Source of the DNA: Thalassolituus hydrocarboniclasticus
GTDB lineage: Bacteria; Pseudomonadota; Gammaproteobacteria; Pseudomonadales; Oceanobacteraceae
Direction: 5' to 3'
DNA: 64,000 nt
Assembly: GCF_025345565.1 (NCBI RefSeq)
Contig: NZ_CP054475.1
Coordinates: 3,124,006 to 3,188,005, forward strand
Position 1 is the stretch's first letter. Each line of letters starts with the position of its first letter. Below, one piece after another: positions 1 to 8,814 of this stretch. The notes under the pieces are model-generated. The model was not told where the DNA came from and did no database searches. It was given only the letters and a program-made list of their open reading frames with translations. The translations under genes were made by a program, and so were the position numbers.

Positions 1-2312
1 CTCCAGACATCGGCAGCAATGCCCTTGCCTTCCAGCCACTGCGCCGCCTGTTCAACCTGGCGTAAAATAGAGCCGCTGCCCAGCAGCTGAATACGCGCCG
101 GCTTCTTGTTTTTCGCGCCTTTAATTGCCGATTTTTTCAGGCGATACAGCCCGCGTTTAATCCCCTCTTCCACCCCTTCCGGCATCGGCGGATGAACGTA
201 GTTTTCATTCAGGCTGGTGATGTAATAGAAGACTTTTTCTTTCTTCTCATACATGCGCTTCAGGCCATCCTGAATAATAACGGCCAGCTCATAAGCATAA
301 GTCGGATCGTAGCTGACACAGTTGGGAATGGTGGATGCCAGGATATGACTGTGACCATCCTGATGCTGTAAACCTTCACCATTCAGGGTTGTCCGCCCTG
401 AAGTTGCACCAATCAGAAATCCCTGACACTGCATATCGCCAGCTGCCCAGGCCAGATCACCGATGCGCTGGAAGCCAAACATCGAGTAATAAATATAAAA
501 CGGAATCATCGCCAGACCGTTGGTACTGTACGAACTGCCCGCTGACATCCAGGCGGCAAAAGCACCGGCTTCGTTAATACCTTCTTCCAGAATGCGGCCT
601 TTTTTATCCTCGCGGTAATACATCACCTGGCCCTGATCAACCGGTTCGTATAACTGACCTTCGGATGAATAAATACCCAACTGGCGGAATAAACCTTCCA
701 TACCAAAGGTACGCGCTTCATCCGGCACGATTGGTACCACGCGGTCGCCCATGATTTTATCTTTCACCAGCTGCGACATAATGCGCACAAAGGCCATGGT
801 GGTGGATATTTCACGTTCACCGCTGCCTTCGGTCTGGGCTTTAAAAAACTCCAGATCCGGTGCGGTTAATGCCGTCCAGTTTTCTGTACGCTGCGGTAAA
901 TAGCCGCCAAGTTTTTCCCGCTGTTTACGCATATAGGTCAGCTCCGGACTGTCTGCCGGTGGCCGGTAAAAGGGCATATGCGGAAGATCTTCATCACGTA
1001 CCGGAATATCAAAACGGTCGCGGAACGCTTTAATGCTTTCTATATCGAGTTTTTTAACCGAATGCGCCTGATTCTGCCCTTCAGCTTCGGCCCCCATGCC
1101 GTAGCCTTTAATGGTATGAGCCAGAATAACCGTTGGCTGTCCTTTATGATTTACCGCCGCGTGATAGGCGGCATAAACTTTATAAGGATCATGGCCGCCA
1201 CGGTTCAGGCGGAAAATATCTTCATCGGATAAATCTTTAATTAATTCCGTCAGCTCCGGATATTTATCAAAGAAATGCTCGCGGGTGTATTTCCCACCTT
1301 TGGCTTTGTAATTCTGGTATTCACCGTCAACGGTTTCGTCCATGCGCTTCTGCAGCACGCCTTTACGGTCTTTCGCCAGCAGTGGGTCCCAGTGCCGCCC
1401 CCACACGACTTTAATCACATTCCAGCCGGCACCCCGGAACTGACTTTCAAGCTCCTGAATAATTTTGCCATTACCCCGCACAGGACCATCAAGGCGCTGC
1501 AGATTGCAGTTAACCACGAAGATTAAATTCTCTAATTTTTCCCGTCCGGCCAGACCAATAGCCCCCAGGGTTTCCGGCTCGTCACATTCGCCATCACCGA
1601 GGAAAGCCCAGACCTTACGGCCTTTGCGCGGCACCAGTCCGCGCGCGGACATATAACGCATAAAATGCGCCTGATAAATCGCCTGCAGTGGACCAAGGCC
1701 CATAGACACCGTCGGGAACTGCCAGTAATCCGGCATCAGTTTCGGGTGAGGGTAAGAGGATAACCCCGGAGCCAAAGCTTCACGGCGAAAGCGCTCCAGA
1801 TCAGATTCCTGAAAACGCCCTTCCAGATAAGAACGGGCATAAATACCCGGCGCCACATGGCCCTGATAATAAATCAGGTCGCCCAGTGGTGATTCGTCAC
1901 TGTTGGCATTAGGCGCACGGAAAAAATGGTTAAAGGCCACATCATAGAGTGTGGCACTGGAAGCAAAACTGGAGATATGGCCACCTAAATCGCCCGCGCC
2001 TTCTTTGTTGGCGCGCAGAACCATGGCCAGCGCATTCCAGCGCACCAGCGAGCGGATGCGACGCTCCATAAACAGATCACCAGGCATCGGCGCTTCATTT
2101 TCCGGAGCGATGGTATTGCGGTAAGGCGTATTCAGCGCATAAGGCAGCGGCATGCCATCACGGGTGGCACGTTCGGCGATACGTTCGATCAGAAAATGGG
2201 CGCGTTCGACCCCTTCGGCACGGATCACAGAGTGAATGGCATCGACCCACTCTTTGGTTTCCTGCGGATCAGGATCGACCGTAACATCCTGATTTAACTT
2301 GCGTTCATCCAT
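1..2312 (-). CDS. aceE: Pyruvate dehydrogenase E1 component, partial (3' end outside window)
   Basis: This is the E1 (decarboxylating) subunit of the pyruvate dehydrogenase complex. It converts pyruvate to acetyl groups on lipoyl-E2 with thiamine diphosphate. The reading frame is open from an ATG at 2312 to the window edge, about 770 of the usual 885 to 890 codons. The translation starts MDERKLNQDV and continues in the homodimeric AceE style of gammaproteobacteria, not the alpha/beta type. The thiamine diphosphate motif GDGECDEPE, followed by a conserved NCNLQRLDGP segment, is visible near residues 230 to 265. A GGGA ribosome site precedes the start. The E2 gene aceF would be expected beyond the left edge, downstream of aceE, but cannot be seen. 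The missing C-terminus is only the window boundary, not a truncation. Confidence 0.96.
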   Translation of the reverse strand, partial: MDERKLNQDVTVDPDPQETKEWVDAIHSVIRAEGVERAHFLIERIAERATRDGMPLPYALNTPYRNTIAPENEAPMPGDLFMERRIRSLVRWNALAMVLRANKEGAGDLGGHISSFASSATLYDVAFNHFFRAPNANSDESPLGDLIYYQGHVAPGIYARSYLEGRFQESDLERFRREALAPGLSSYPHPKLMPDYWQFPTVSMGLGPLQAIYQAHFMRYMSARGLVPRKGRKVWAFLGDGECDEPETLGAIGLAGREKLENLIFVVNCNLQRLDGPVRGNGKIIQELESQFRGAGWNVIKVVWGRHWDPLLAKDRKGVLQKRMDETVDGEYQNYKAKGGKYTREHFFDKYPELTELIKDLSDEDIFRLNRGGHDPYKVYAAYHAAVNHKGQPTVILAHTIKGYGMGAEAEGQNQAHSVKKLDIESIKAFRDRFDIPVRDEDLPHMPFYRPPADSPELTYMRKQREKLGGYLPQRTENWTALTAPDLEFFKAQTEGSGEREISTTMAFVRIMSQLVKDKIMGDRVVPIVPDEARTFGMEGLFRQLGIYSSEGQLYEPVDQGQVMYYREDKKGRILEEGINEAGAFAAWMSAGSSYSTNGLAMIPFYIYYSMFGFQRIGDLAWAAGDMQCQGFLIGATSGRTTLNGEGLQHQDGHSHILASTIPNCVSYDPTYAYELAVIIQDGLKRMYEKKEKVFYYITSLNENYVHPPMPEGVEEGIKRGLYRLKKSAIKGAKNKKPARIQLLGSGSILRQVEQAAQWLEGKGIAADVW

Positions 2313-2393
2313 TGTGCATTCCCGGTTCAGGCGATGGTTGTAATCCAGTATAGTTAAGGACTCAGTGAACACCCGTTAGCCAGCGGAAATCCC

Positions 2394-3032
2394 ATGTTTC
2401 AGGAATCACAAAAAAGTATGAGTAACAGCGAGCAAACAGCCAATACCGATCGCCACCAGCAGAAAATGCAGAAGCATAAAGAGAAGGTCGATGCCGCCAT
2501 CGCCCGTGCTCAGGAAGAACGCGGCGTTATCATCGTGCTCACCGGAAATGGTAAAGGGAAAAGCAGCTCCGGCTTCGGCACCGTTATCCGCACGCTGGGG
2601 CATGGCTATAAGGCTGGGCTGGTGCAGTTTATTAAAGGCACCTGGGACTGCGGCGAAGCCAAAATTCTCGCCACCCTGCCGGGTCTTACCCATGAAGTAA
2701 TGGGCTCGGGCTTTACCTGGGAAACACAGAATAAAGAGCAGGATCAGCGCGCCTTTGATGCGGTCTGGCCAAAGGCCAAAGCCATGCTCAGCGATCCTGA
2801 ACTACGCACCGTGATGCTGGATGAAATCACCTATATGCTGGCGTACGATCTGCTGGATTTTGACGAACTAAAAACCGCGCTGGAAAACCGCCCGCCGGAG
2901 CAGAATGTGATTCTGACCGGCCGTGGTGCGCCAACGGCTCTGCGCGATCTGGCCGATACCGTCACCGATATGAAAATGGAAAAACACGCCTTTAAAGCCG
3001 GAGTGAAAGCTCAGGCCGGTATTGAGTGGTAA
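2394..3032 (+). CDS. cobO: Cob(I)yrinic acid a,c-diamide adenosyltransferase
   Basis: A CobA/CobO/BtuR-type corrinoid adenosyltransferase, which transfers adenosyl from ATP to cob(I)alamin or its precursors in the cytoplasm. At 212 residues it has the family length. The P-loop GNGKGKSS lies at residues 51 to 58, in the unusual CobA form, and the N-terminal HQQKMQKHKE helix is typical. The C-terminal MKMEKHAFKAGVKAQAGIEW ending matches the family. It stands alone next to aceE, with no cobalamin biosynthesis genes nearby except a small CbiX at 18 kb, so a salvage role is likely. Two starts are possible: ATG 2394, with a GGAAA at reasonable spacing, or ATG 2418, which begins MSNSEQ and fits homologues equally well. 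I report the longer. Confidence 0.93.
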   Translation: MFQESQKSMSNSEQTANTDRHQQKMQKHKEKVDAAIARAQEERGVIIVLTGNGKGKSSSGFGTVIRTLGHGYKAGLVQFIKGTWDCGEAKILATLPGLTHEVMGSGFTWETQNKEQDQRAFDAVWPKAKAMLSDPELRTVMLDEITYMLAYDLLDFDELKTALENRPPEQNVILTGRGAPTALRDLADTVTDMKMEKHAFKAGVKAQAGIEW

Positions 3033-3040
3033 TTCCGCAA

Positions 3041-3715
3041 TCAGGCCTCGCGGATCATCACCAGCGCAAAACCGCTTTCCGCCATCAGGCTCAGTGACTG
3101 TCCGCTGAGCCTGAACAAATCCCCGCGCTGTAAACGCTGCCCATCAGCACTGATGGCTGCGCCACGGAATACATAACCCAGCGCATCGTCTTCAAGCGCC
3201 CACTCATCGCCTGCCGCCAGTTGCAGCACATCCACCCGGGTTGAAGCCGCAAACAATTCGCCACCGTACACACAGGTCAGGCCGGACGGATTGAGCTCAA
3301 TAACCTGATAACCCGCCTCGCCTTCGTGGCTCTGCGGCACCAGCCAGATCTGCACCATAGCCGGATAATCCGCGCCCGGATTCTGCTCGTTATGGCGAAA
3401 GCCTTTGATGCCACTGCGCTGTAACTGCACCTGACCGGCCTGCAGCACTTCACCATCGCCGATACTGCCCTGATGATGCAGCTCACCACGGGTCATCACA
3501 CTGACGATATCAATCTGCTCATGGCTGTGCAGTCCGGTCGAACCTCCGGGTAAAAACCAGGCATTGGCTAAATAAACACAGGCGCCAAAACCGGGCCAGC
3601 ATTCCTCGCGTACATGATGACCAAACTGGCGCGGGTCCATTACCAGCACCCGTTCGCGGATGCCGCCAAAACCGGAAATCTCAACCTGCTCTTCTGCCAG
3701 CAGCTCTAATGCCAC
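3041..3715 (-). CDS. Pirin family bicupin protein (YhaK-like)
   Basis: A two-domain cupin of the pirin family, about 224 residues. The N-terminal cupin carries the metal-binding pattern LHSHEQIDIVSV followed by RGELHHQGS, which corresponds to the HxH...E...H set of YhaK-like pirins. The C-terminal cupin (about 135 to 224) has the usual short strands and no obvious metal site. Bacterial pirins include quercetin 2,3-dioxygenases and redox sensors; the substrate here is unknown. I place the start at GTG 3715 (MALELLAEEQ) because a GGAG lies eight bases upstream. A longer frame to GTG 3739 has no ribosome site. It converges on cobO with only eight bases between the stop codons. Confidence 0.85.
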   Translation of the reverse strand: MALELLAEEQVEISGFGGIRERVLVMDPRQFGHHVREECWPGFGACVYLANAWFLPGGSTGLHSHEQIDIVSVMTRGELHHQGSIGDGEVLQAGQVQLQRSGIKGFRHNEQNPGADYPAMVQIWLVPQSHEGEAGYQVIELNPSGLTCVYGGELFAASTRVDVLQLAAGDEWALEDDALGYVFRGAAISADGQRLQRGDLFRLSGQSLSLMAESGFALVMIREA

Positions 3716-3874
3716 GTTCTTTTCTCCGTTCTGCACCACGACATAGCAACGCTACGTTGCGCTACGACATTACAGCGCTGCGTTGCACCGTCAGGGACTG
3801 TTTACACCACTTACGCCAGCCATGCGAACAATCGGGCCAAGGTGATAGAACGTAAGTACCAAAGTTTCAAAAAA

Positions 3875-3908
3875 CTGTCACCGCGCTGACACAGAGCCTG
3901 CCTAGACT
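3875..3908 (+). promoter_or_regulatory. Pho box and -10 for phoD
   Basis: CTGTCAC at 3875-3881 and CTGACAC at 3886-3892 are separated by four bases. This is the 7-4-7 direct-repeat layout of a PhoB site (consensus CTGTCAT twice), with 6/7 and 5/7 matches. TAGACT at 3903-3908 follows ten bases later, where a PhoB-dependent promoter has its -10, and there is no good -35. The phosphatase start is 78 bases further on. It implies induction under phosphate limitation. Confidence 0.75.
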
Positions 3909-3986
3909 CGCGCATTCTTTAGCACGCACCACACTCACCCGTCGCGTGGATTGTATGCCGATCCACCTATAAAAAAGGAGTCCGAC

Positions 3987-5579
3987 ATGGATATCAGCCG
4001 CCGTAAATTTCTATCCCGCACCGGCGCCGGCGTTGCCGGTATGGGTGCCCTGAGTCAGTCCGGTCTGAGCATGGCGATGAGCAGCCCGTCGCCAATTGAA
4101 GCCAATGATCCCGGCCATTTTAACTACGGCGTTGCCAGTGGCGACCCGCGCGCCGACCGCGTCATTCTCTGGACTCACTTTCTGCCGGAAGTGAATATGC
4201 CCCTGACCGTCAGCTGGAAAGTCGCACTGGATGAAGGCATGACTCAGGTGGTACGCAGCGGCGACTTCCGCACCGACGCCAGCCGCGACTTCACCGTTAA
4301 AGTTGATGCCGACGGCCTGCAGCCCGGCACCACCTATTTCTACCAGTTCAGTGCCCTGGGCAAAAATTCCGAAATCGGCCGCACCCGCACCGCTCCGGAA
4401 GGCGATATCGACAGCGCCCGTTTTGCCGTGGTGTCCTGCTCCAGCTACCCGCACGGTTACTTTAACGTGTACCGCGCGCTGGCCAACCGCAACGATCTGG
4501 ATGCCGTCATCCACCTCGGTGACTACATCTACGAATACGCTCAGGACGAATACGGCGAACTGCTGCTGCGTGAGAAACGCGCACTGGCACCGGCCCACGA
4601 AATTGTCAGCCTGTCGGACTACCGCCGCCGCCACGCCATGTACAAACTGGATGAAGATTTAAAAGCCGCTCACCAGCGTCATCCGTTTATCACCGTCTGG
4701 GATGACCACGAGTTTGCCAACGATGCTAATGTCTACGGTGCCGAAAACCACAACGATGGCGAAGGTGACTGGAACGAACGCAAAGCAGCGGCCAAACAGG
4801 CTTATTTTGAGTGGATGCCGATCCGCGAAAACAGCAACGGCAGCATCAGCCGCAATCTGCGTTATGGCGATCTGCTCGACCTGCTGATGCTCGATACCCG
4901 TATTGAAGGCCGTGACGAAGCACCATCCGGCACCGACAAGCAGCGCGAAGCCAAAGACGAAAACCGCACCCTGCTTGGTTTTGAACAGGAAGCCTGGCTG
5001 CACCAGCAGTTACAGAGCAGCAGCGCACGCTGGAAGATCGTAGGTCAGCAGGTAATGATGGCGCAGCGCTACTTTATTGACCTGCCAGATCATTTTGGCG
5101 GTGGTGCCTCTCTCTGGCTCGACAGCTGGGACGGCTACAGCGCTACCCGCGACCGTTTGCTGGCGCTGCTGCGCAACGAGCAGATTGATAACGTGGTGAT
5201 TCTCACCGGCGACGTACACAGCTCCTTTGCTGCTGACCTGAGCGACAACCCTTACGACCGCAATAACTACAACCGCTACAGCGGTGAAGGCTCTCTGGCG
5301 GTGGAATTTGTCTGCCCATCGGTCACCTCTCCGGGTTTCCCGCCGGTGATTGCCGAAGCCGGAGCACAGACCATTATGGATGCCAGCCCGCACATCAAGT
5401 TTGCCGAACTGCGCCAGCACGGGTTTATCCTGCTCAGCGCTGACCGCGAACAGGTTCAGGCCGACTGGTACTACGTGCCACAGATCCTTAAGCGTTCTGC
5501 CGACACTTACCATGCCCGCAGTTACCGCACCCTGAGTGGCGATAACCGCCTGCAACGGGTAGCCGGGCCTCTGCCCTGA
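3987..5579 (+). CDS. phoD: PhoD-family alkaline phosphatase/phosphodiesterase, Tat-exported
   Basis: A secreted Ca/Fe-type alkaline phosphatase that releases phosphate from organic phosphoesters. The start is the ATG at 3987, directly behind AAGGAG; a longer frame to 3951 has no ribosome site. The product is about 530 residues. The twin-arginine motif SRRKFL sits at residues 4 to 9 and is followed by a hydrophobic stretch, so export is folded through Tat. The PhoD N-terminal domain (YGVASGDPRADRVILWTHFL) leads into the metallophosphatase core with VIHLGDYIYEY, VWDDHEFANDANVYG and ILTGDVHSSFAADL, which hold the metal-binding Asp, His and Asn residues. A PhoB box lies upstream. The last codons run into an 8-bp tandem array, and a hairpin terminator follows. 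Confidence 0.95.
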   Translation: MDISRRKFLSRTGAGVAGMGALSQSGLSMAMSSPSPIEANDPGHFNYGVASGDPRADRVILWTHFLPEVNMPLTVSWKVALDEGMTQVVRSGDFRTDASRDFTVKVDADGLQPGTTYFYQFSALGKNSEIGRTRTAPEGDIDSARFAVVSCSSYPHGYFNVYRALANRNDLDAVIHLGDYIYEYAQDEYGELLLREKRALAPAHEIVSLSDYRRRHAMYKLDEDLKAAHQRHPFITVWDDHEFANDANVYGAENHNDGEGDWNERKAAAKQAYFEWMPIRENSNGSISRNLRYGDLLDLLMLDTRIEGRDEAPSGTDKQREAKDENRTLLGFEQEAWLHQQLQSSSARWKIVGQQVMMAQRYFIDLPDHFGGGASLWLDSWDGYSATRDRLLALLRNEQIDNVVILTGDVHSSFAADLSDNPYDRNNYNRYSGEGSLAVEFVCPSVTSPGFPPVIAEAGAQTIMDASPHIKFAELRQHGFILLSADREQVQADWYYVPQILKRSADTYHARSYRTLSGDNRLQRVAGPLP

Positions 5580-5619
5580 TGCCCTGATGCCCTGATGCCC
5601 TGATGCCCTGATGCCCTGA
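5572..5619 (+). repeat. Six perfect tandem copies of TGCCCTGA
   Basis: The octamer TGCCCTGA is repeated six times without error. The first copy contains the phoD stop codon (TGA 5577-5579), so changes in copy number would not alter the protein. The array is bracketed by an inverted repeat, GCCTCTG at 5567-5573 and CAGAGGC at 5622-5628. This suggests the octamer expanded inside the loop of an older hairpin. Confidence 0.95.
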
Positions 5620-5637
5620 ATCAGAGGCATGTAACTG

Positions 5638-5673
5638 AAAACGCCGCAATGGTTCCCCACTGCGGCGTTTTTT
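5638..5673 (+). terminator. Rho-independent terminator of phoD
   Basis: AAAACGCCGCA (5638-5648) pairs with TGCGGCGTTTT (5661-5671) around a 12-base loop, followed by further T residues. This ends the phoD transcript. Confidence 0.9.
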
Positions 5674-5826
5674 ATTGCCGGCAAACTGTGACCGGAATCA
5701 CATCACTGTCACAAATATTGAAACTAATCCTAAAGTACCAGTTTTTATATGTAACCATACACATGAGAATTATTAACATTTCTAACATTAATACCCATCC
5801 ACACCATCACGACAAGAGAGAGCACT

Positions 5827-8742
5827 ATGGTCCGTACCCGGACAATTACGGTTTTGGCCCTGGCGTTATTACTGAGCGCCTGTGGCGGTGATAACATATT
5901 TTTGAAGGGCCTCAATGGTTCCGGTCAGGGTGAGCCTGACCAGTATCCTGGCAGCAACACTCAGGCCAGTATGAATGCACAGCTGCAATCTCTGATCAGT
6001 GCACTGCCGACAGCCTTCACCGGTCTGCCATATGAAAGCCCTGCCATCAGCAATACCCTCTCTGGCCCGGTACAGTACAGCGCCACTAACCTGCCAGCCT
6101 GGGCAAGTCTGGATACAAACAGCGGAGTCATCAGCGGAACGCCCGCCCTGAATGATGCCCGCGCAGCGGTTAGCTTTACCCTCAGCCTGAACTTCAGCGG
6201 CCTCAGCGTCAGCCAACCTGCGACTCTGTCCGTACATCATGGGGCAGAATACAAAACAGCGGCCCCCATCGATTTTTACGCCGAACAGTTTGGCGGTGGC
6301 GAGCGTCCTCTGCGTAACGATCTGAGCGGTAATCTGCAGGGTGAAGTGCAGTTTATTCAATCGCACAGCGTACGCCCGGCCAATAACTATGTACGTGACA
6401 GCGGTGATGAAACCAACAGCATCTACAGCCCACGCCTGATTGCCCTGCGCGATGCCTTACTGGTGTTTATCCCAACCAACGTTAACAGCGCCGACATCGT
6501 CACTGTCGATGCCGAAATCAGCTTCAATGGCGAAGTGCAGCAGCGCCTGTCACTGAACCACCCCAACGACCTTCCCGCCGCAGATTATAACGGTAGCAGT
6601 GAGGTCACCTTTTCCCGCCGCGCCTGGAATGCCGTATTGCCATGGCAGCAGGTGCGCAACGGCCTGTCTGTGCGTTTTATCATCAATGCCGGTGCCGCCA
6701 GCGAACGTGATGGCCTGCTGAGCGCCAGCGCGATTGATATTGGTGACGCCAGCCAGATTGTATTCCAGAGCCTGCGTCTGGGGATGCTCACCCATTTCGA
6801 TAACAGCAACGGTCACTTCACTCTGAACAATCCGCTGCTGGCCGCCACCGATTATTTCCAGACACTGCCAGTCTCACGTCTTGTGATGGGCTCTTATGCC
6901 GATATGCAGCTCGATAAAGTCATTATCGGCAGCGGCGTTATCTATGACGATGTCAGCGCCACTGACGGCGGTTACTACAATGGTGATATGCGCGGTGACG
7001 TAGCCAAAGCTCAGGTCAGCACCGGGATCAACCTCGCCAACTATGGTATTTCCAGCTACAACATGAACCAGAGTTACCCGCATCTGTTTAAACAGATCAC
7101 CAACCACCACGCCTGGGGTAATTATAAGAATGGCCGCCAACCACATGGCCTGAGTGGCGGTAACGGCATCGGCACACTGGTCGACAGCCGTGGCAACGAA
7201 GCCAGTCATGAATGGGGTCATGCTTATGGTCTGGGCCATTATCCGGGCCAGAATCTGACCGAAGACGGTCGTTTTCAGCGCCATCATGCCGACAGTGGCT
7301 GGGGCTATATTGCCTACCGCAAGCGTCTGCGCGACAGCCTGAACGACAACAGCGAAGCCGCCGAAGAGCAGCCCCGCAGCTTTCATCTGAATGGGCGTAT
7401 TCCCTATGGCCGCGACTCCATGTCCGGTGGCAGCCCGAACTCACAATTCTCTTCTTATACCCATTACACCGCCTATTCTGCCCGTATTATCCAGAACGAT
7501 CTGGCAAAGTTCCCGCTGCCCGACAGCCGCTTTGCCAGTGGCTATAAAAAATGGGACACCAGCCTTGGCGCCTATGCCGAATACAACTTCCCGGAAGCCG
7601 ATAAGCGCCTGCCGCCGCAACAGGTTGGCGTGGCCGTAGCCACCATTCTGGGCGGCTACGACCCGCAGGGCAGCAGCGCCCTGATTTATCCGGTATTCCA
7701 CGGCAATTACGGTAATGTATTCGATCTGCCAGCCCCGGATCTGAACGACAACCGCGACCAGTGCTGGGTCAGCGTCAGTAACGCTGCCGGTGCCGAACGT
7801 AAAATCGCTCTGGCCGCCAGCCGCTATGACAACAACCGCGTTAACCAGCTGCACTTCAATCTGGAAGCAGAATTCCGCCCGACCCTCGCCGTGCTGAGCT
7901 GCCGCCGTGCCGGTGTCGATACTGAGCTGACGCGTACCACCTTCGATGGCCAGATTCCGGAGTTACCACCACTCGCTATCGTCGGTCAGGAAGAAGGATT
8001 CAGCAGGCTGCGTGCCGTGGAAATGGAAACCCTGAGTACGGTATTGGCCGACCAGCAGGAGGTTGCGCTGCCGGTGCTGAACAACCAGCAGCAGGTGATG
8101 CTCGACAGCTACAGCGACAGCCAGCTGCGCAATGACCTGAGCGCGCCCGCCCTGCCTGTGTATCAACGCCTGAGCAGCATCCGTTTTCATATCAGTCAGG
8201 TGGAACTTATGCTGAATAAACTGGATGCTGACAAGGTCAGTCCTGCAGAACAGCGCCGGATTATCCGGCAGTTACTGGATGACACCGGCCTGCTGAGCAG
8301 CAGTGAGGCCCTGCCCGCCAATGGCAATCTGATTCAGGGACCAAAAACCTTCAGCAGCGCCGGCATGGATACCGACGGCTACGTCAGCGCGGTCAACAGT
8401 GCGGCAGAAGGCAGCCGCTGGCTGATCAGCGCAACCGGCAAGATTCATGCGGCCGAGAAGCCCTGGTTATGCCTGACGCCAGCCAGTGGTCGCCTGACGC
8501 TGAGCAGCTGCCGTAATAGTCAGAGTAACCAGCTGTGGCTGCACACCGCTCAGAGCACGCTGAAAAATCAGGGCACTGGCCAGTGTGTGGATTACGCCAG
8601 CCATAACGGTACGCTGATTACCTATGGTTGCCATAACGGCTGGAACCAGCAATGGAGCGCACCGCTGAGCAGCGACAATCAATTACTGGCCCTGCTGGAC
8701 GGCAATACCCTGCAGCGCCTGTATGAACTGCTGGCTGAATAA
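5827..8742 (+). CDS. M66-type (StcE/TagA-like) metalloprotease lipoprotein with C-terminal ricin-like lectin segment
   Basis: A large (971 residue) surface or periplasmic lipoprotein. The N-terminus MVRTRTITVL... ends in a lipobox LSAC with the acylated Cys at residue 19. Residues about 55 to 130 resemble a putative Ig-like (He_PIG) domain (LPAWASLDTNSGVISGTP). The central part carries HEWGHAYGLGH at residues 461 to 471, the HExxHxxGxxH zinc site. The surrounding NEASHEWGHAYGLGHYPG is very like the M66 family of StcE and Vibrio TagA, which cleave mucin-type glycoproteins. The tail (about 880 to 955) has two blocks, PWLCLTPASGRLTLSSC and CVDYASHNGTLITYGCHNGWNQQW, of a ricin-type beta-trefoil. 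A degradative role on glycoproteins is inferred. It is monocistronic, with its own promoter region (5675-5826) and terminator. Confidence 0.85.
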   Translation: MVRTRTITVLALALLLSACGGDNIFLKGLNGSGQGEPDQYPGSNTQASMNAQLQSLISALPTAFTGLPYESPAISNTLSGPVQYSATNLPAWASLDTNSGVISGTPALNDARAAVSFTLSLNFSGLSVSQPATLSVHHGAEYKTAAPIDFYAEQFGGGERPLRNDLSGNLQGEVQFIQSHSVRPANNYVRDSGDETNSIYSPRLIALRDALLVFIPTNVNSADIVTVDAEISFNGEVQQRLSLNHPNDLPAADYNGSSEVTFSRRAWNAVLPWQQVRNGLSVRFIINAGAASERDGLLSASAIDIGDASQIVFQSLRLGMLTHFDNSNGHFTLNNPLLAATDYFQTLPVSRLVMGSYADMQLDKVIIGSGVIYDDVSATDGGYYNGDMRGDVAKAQVSTGINLANYGISSYNMNQSYPHLFKQITNHHAWGNYKNGRQPHGLSGGNGIGTLVDSRGNEASHEWGHAYGLGHYPGQNLTEDGRFQRHHADSGWGYIAYRKRLRDSLNDNSEAAEEQPRSFHLNGRIPYGRDSMSGGSPNSQFSSYTHYTAYSARIIQNDLAKFPLPDSRFASGYKKWDTSLGAYAEYNFPEADKRLPPQQVGVAVATILGGYDPQGSSALIYPVFHGNYGNVFDLPAPDLNDNRDQCWVSVSNAAGAERKIALAASRYDNNRVNQLHFNLEAEFRPTLAVLSCRRAGVDTELTRTTFDGQIPELPPLAIVGQEEGFSRLRAVEMETLSTVLADQQEVALPVLNNQQQVMLDSYSDSQLRNDLSAPALPVYQRLSSIRFHISQVELMLNKLDADKVSPAEQRRIIRQLLDDTGLLSSSEALPANGNLIQGPKTFSSAGMDTDGYVSAVNSAAEGSRWLISATGKIHAAEKPWLCLTPASGRLTLSSCRNSQSNQLWLHTAQSTLKNQGTGQCVDYASHNGTLITYGCHNGWNQQWSAPLSSDNQLLALLDGNTLQRLYELLAE

Positions 8743-8765
8743 GCCGCATAACAGCACCTGCTGAT

Positions 8766-8802
8766 AAAAACGCCGCTGTGGTTTGCCGCAGCGGCGTTTT
8801 TT
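8766..8802. terminator. Bidirectional terminator between the M66 lipoprotein gene and modC
   Basis: AAAAACGCCGCTG (8766-8778) pairs with CAGCGGCGTTTTT (8789-8801). T runs flank it on both strands and it lies between convergent genes, so it can stop both transcripts. Confidence 0.9.
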
Positions 8803-8814
8803 ATGGAGCACAAT

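Noticed and set aside
3746-3760. GCAACG-CTA-CGTTGC inverted repeat before the pirin gene as a terminator or operator
   Set aside because: Short stem, no T run and no conserved context; related CGTTGC words nearby suggest simple local repetition.
4011-4634. Long minus-strand open frame under phoD
   Set aside because: It is a shadow of a high-GC gene with clear PhoD motifs on the plus strand and a Tat signal.
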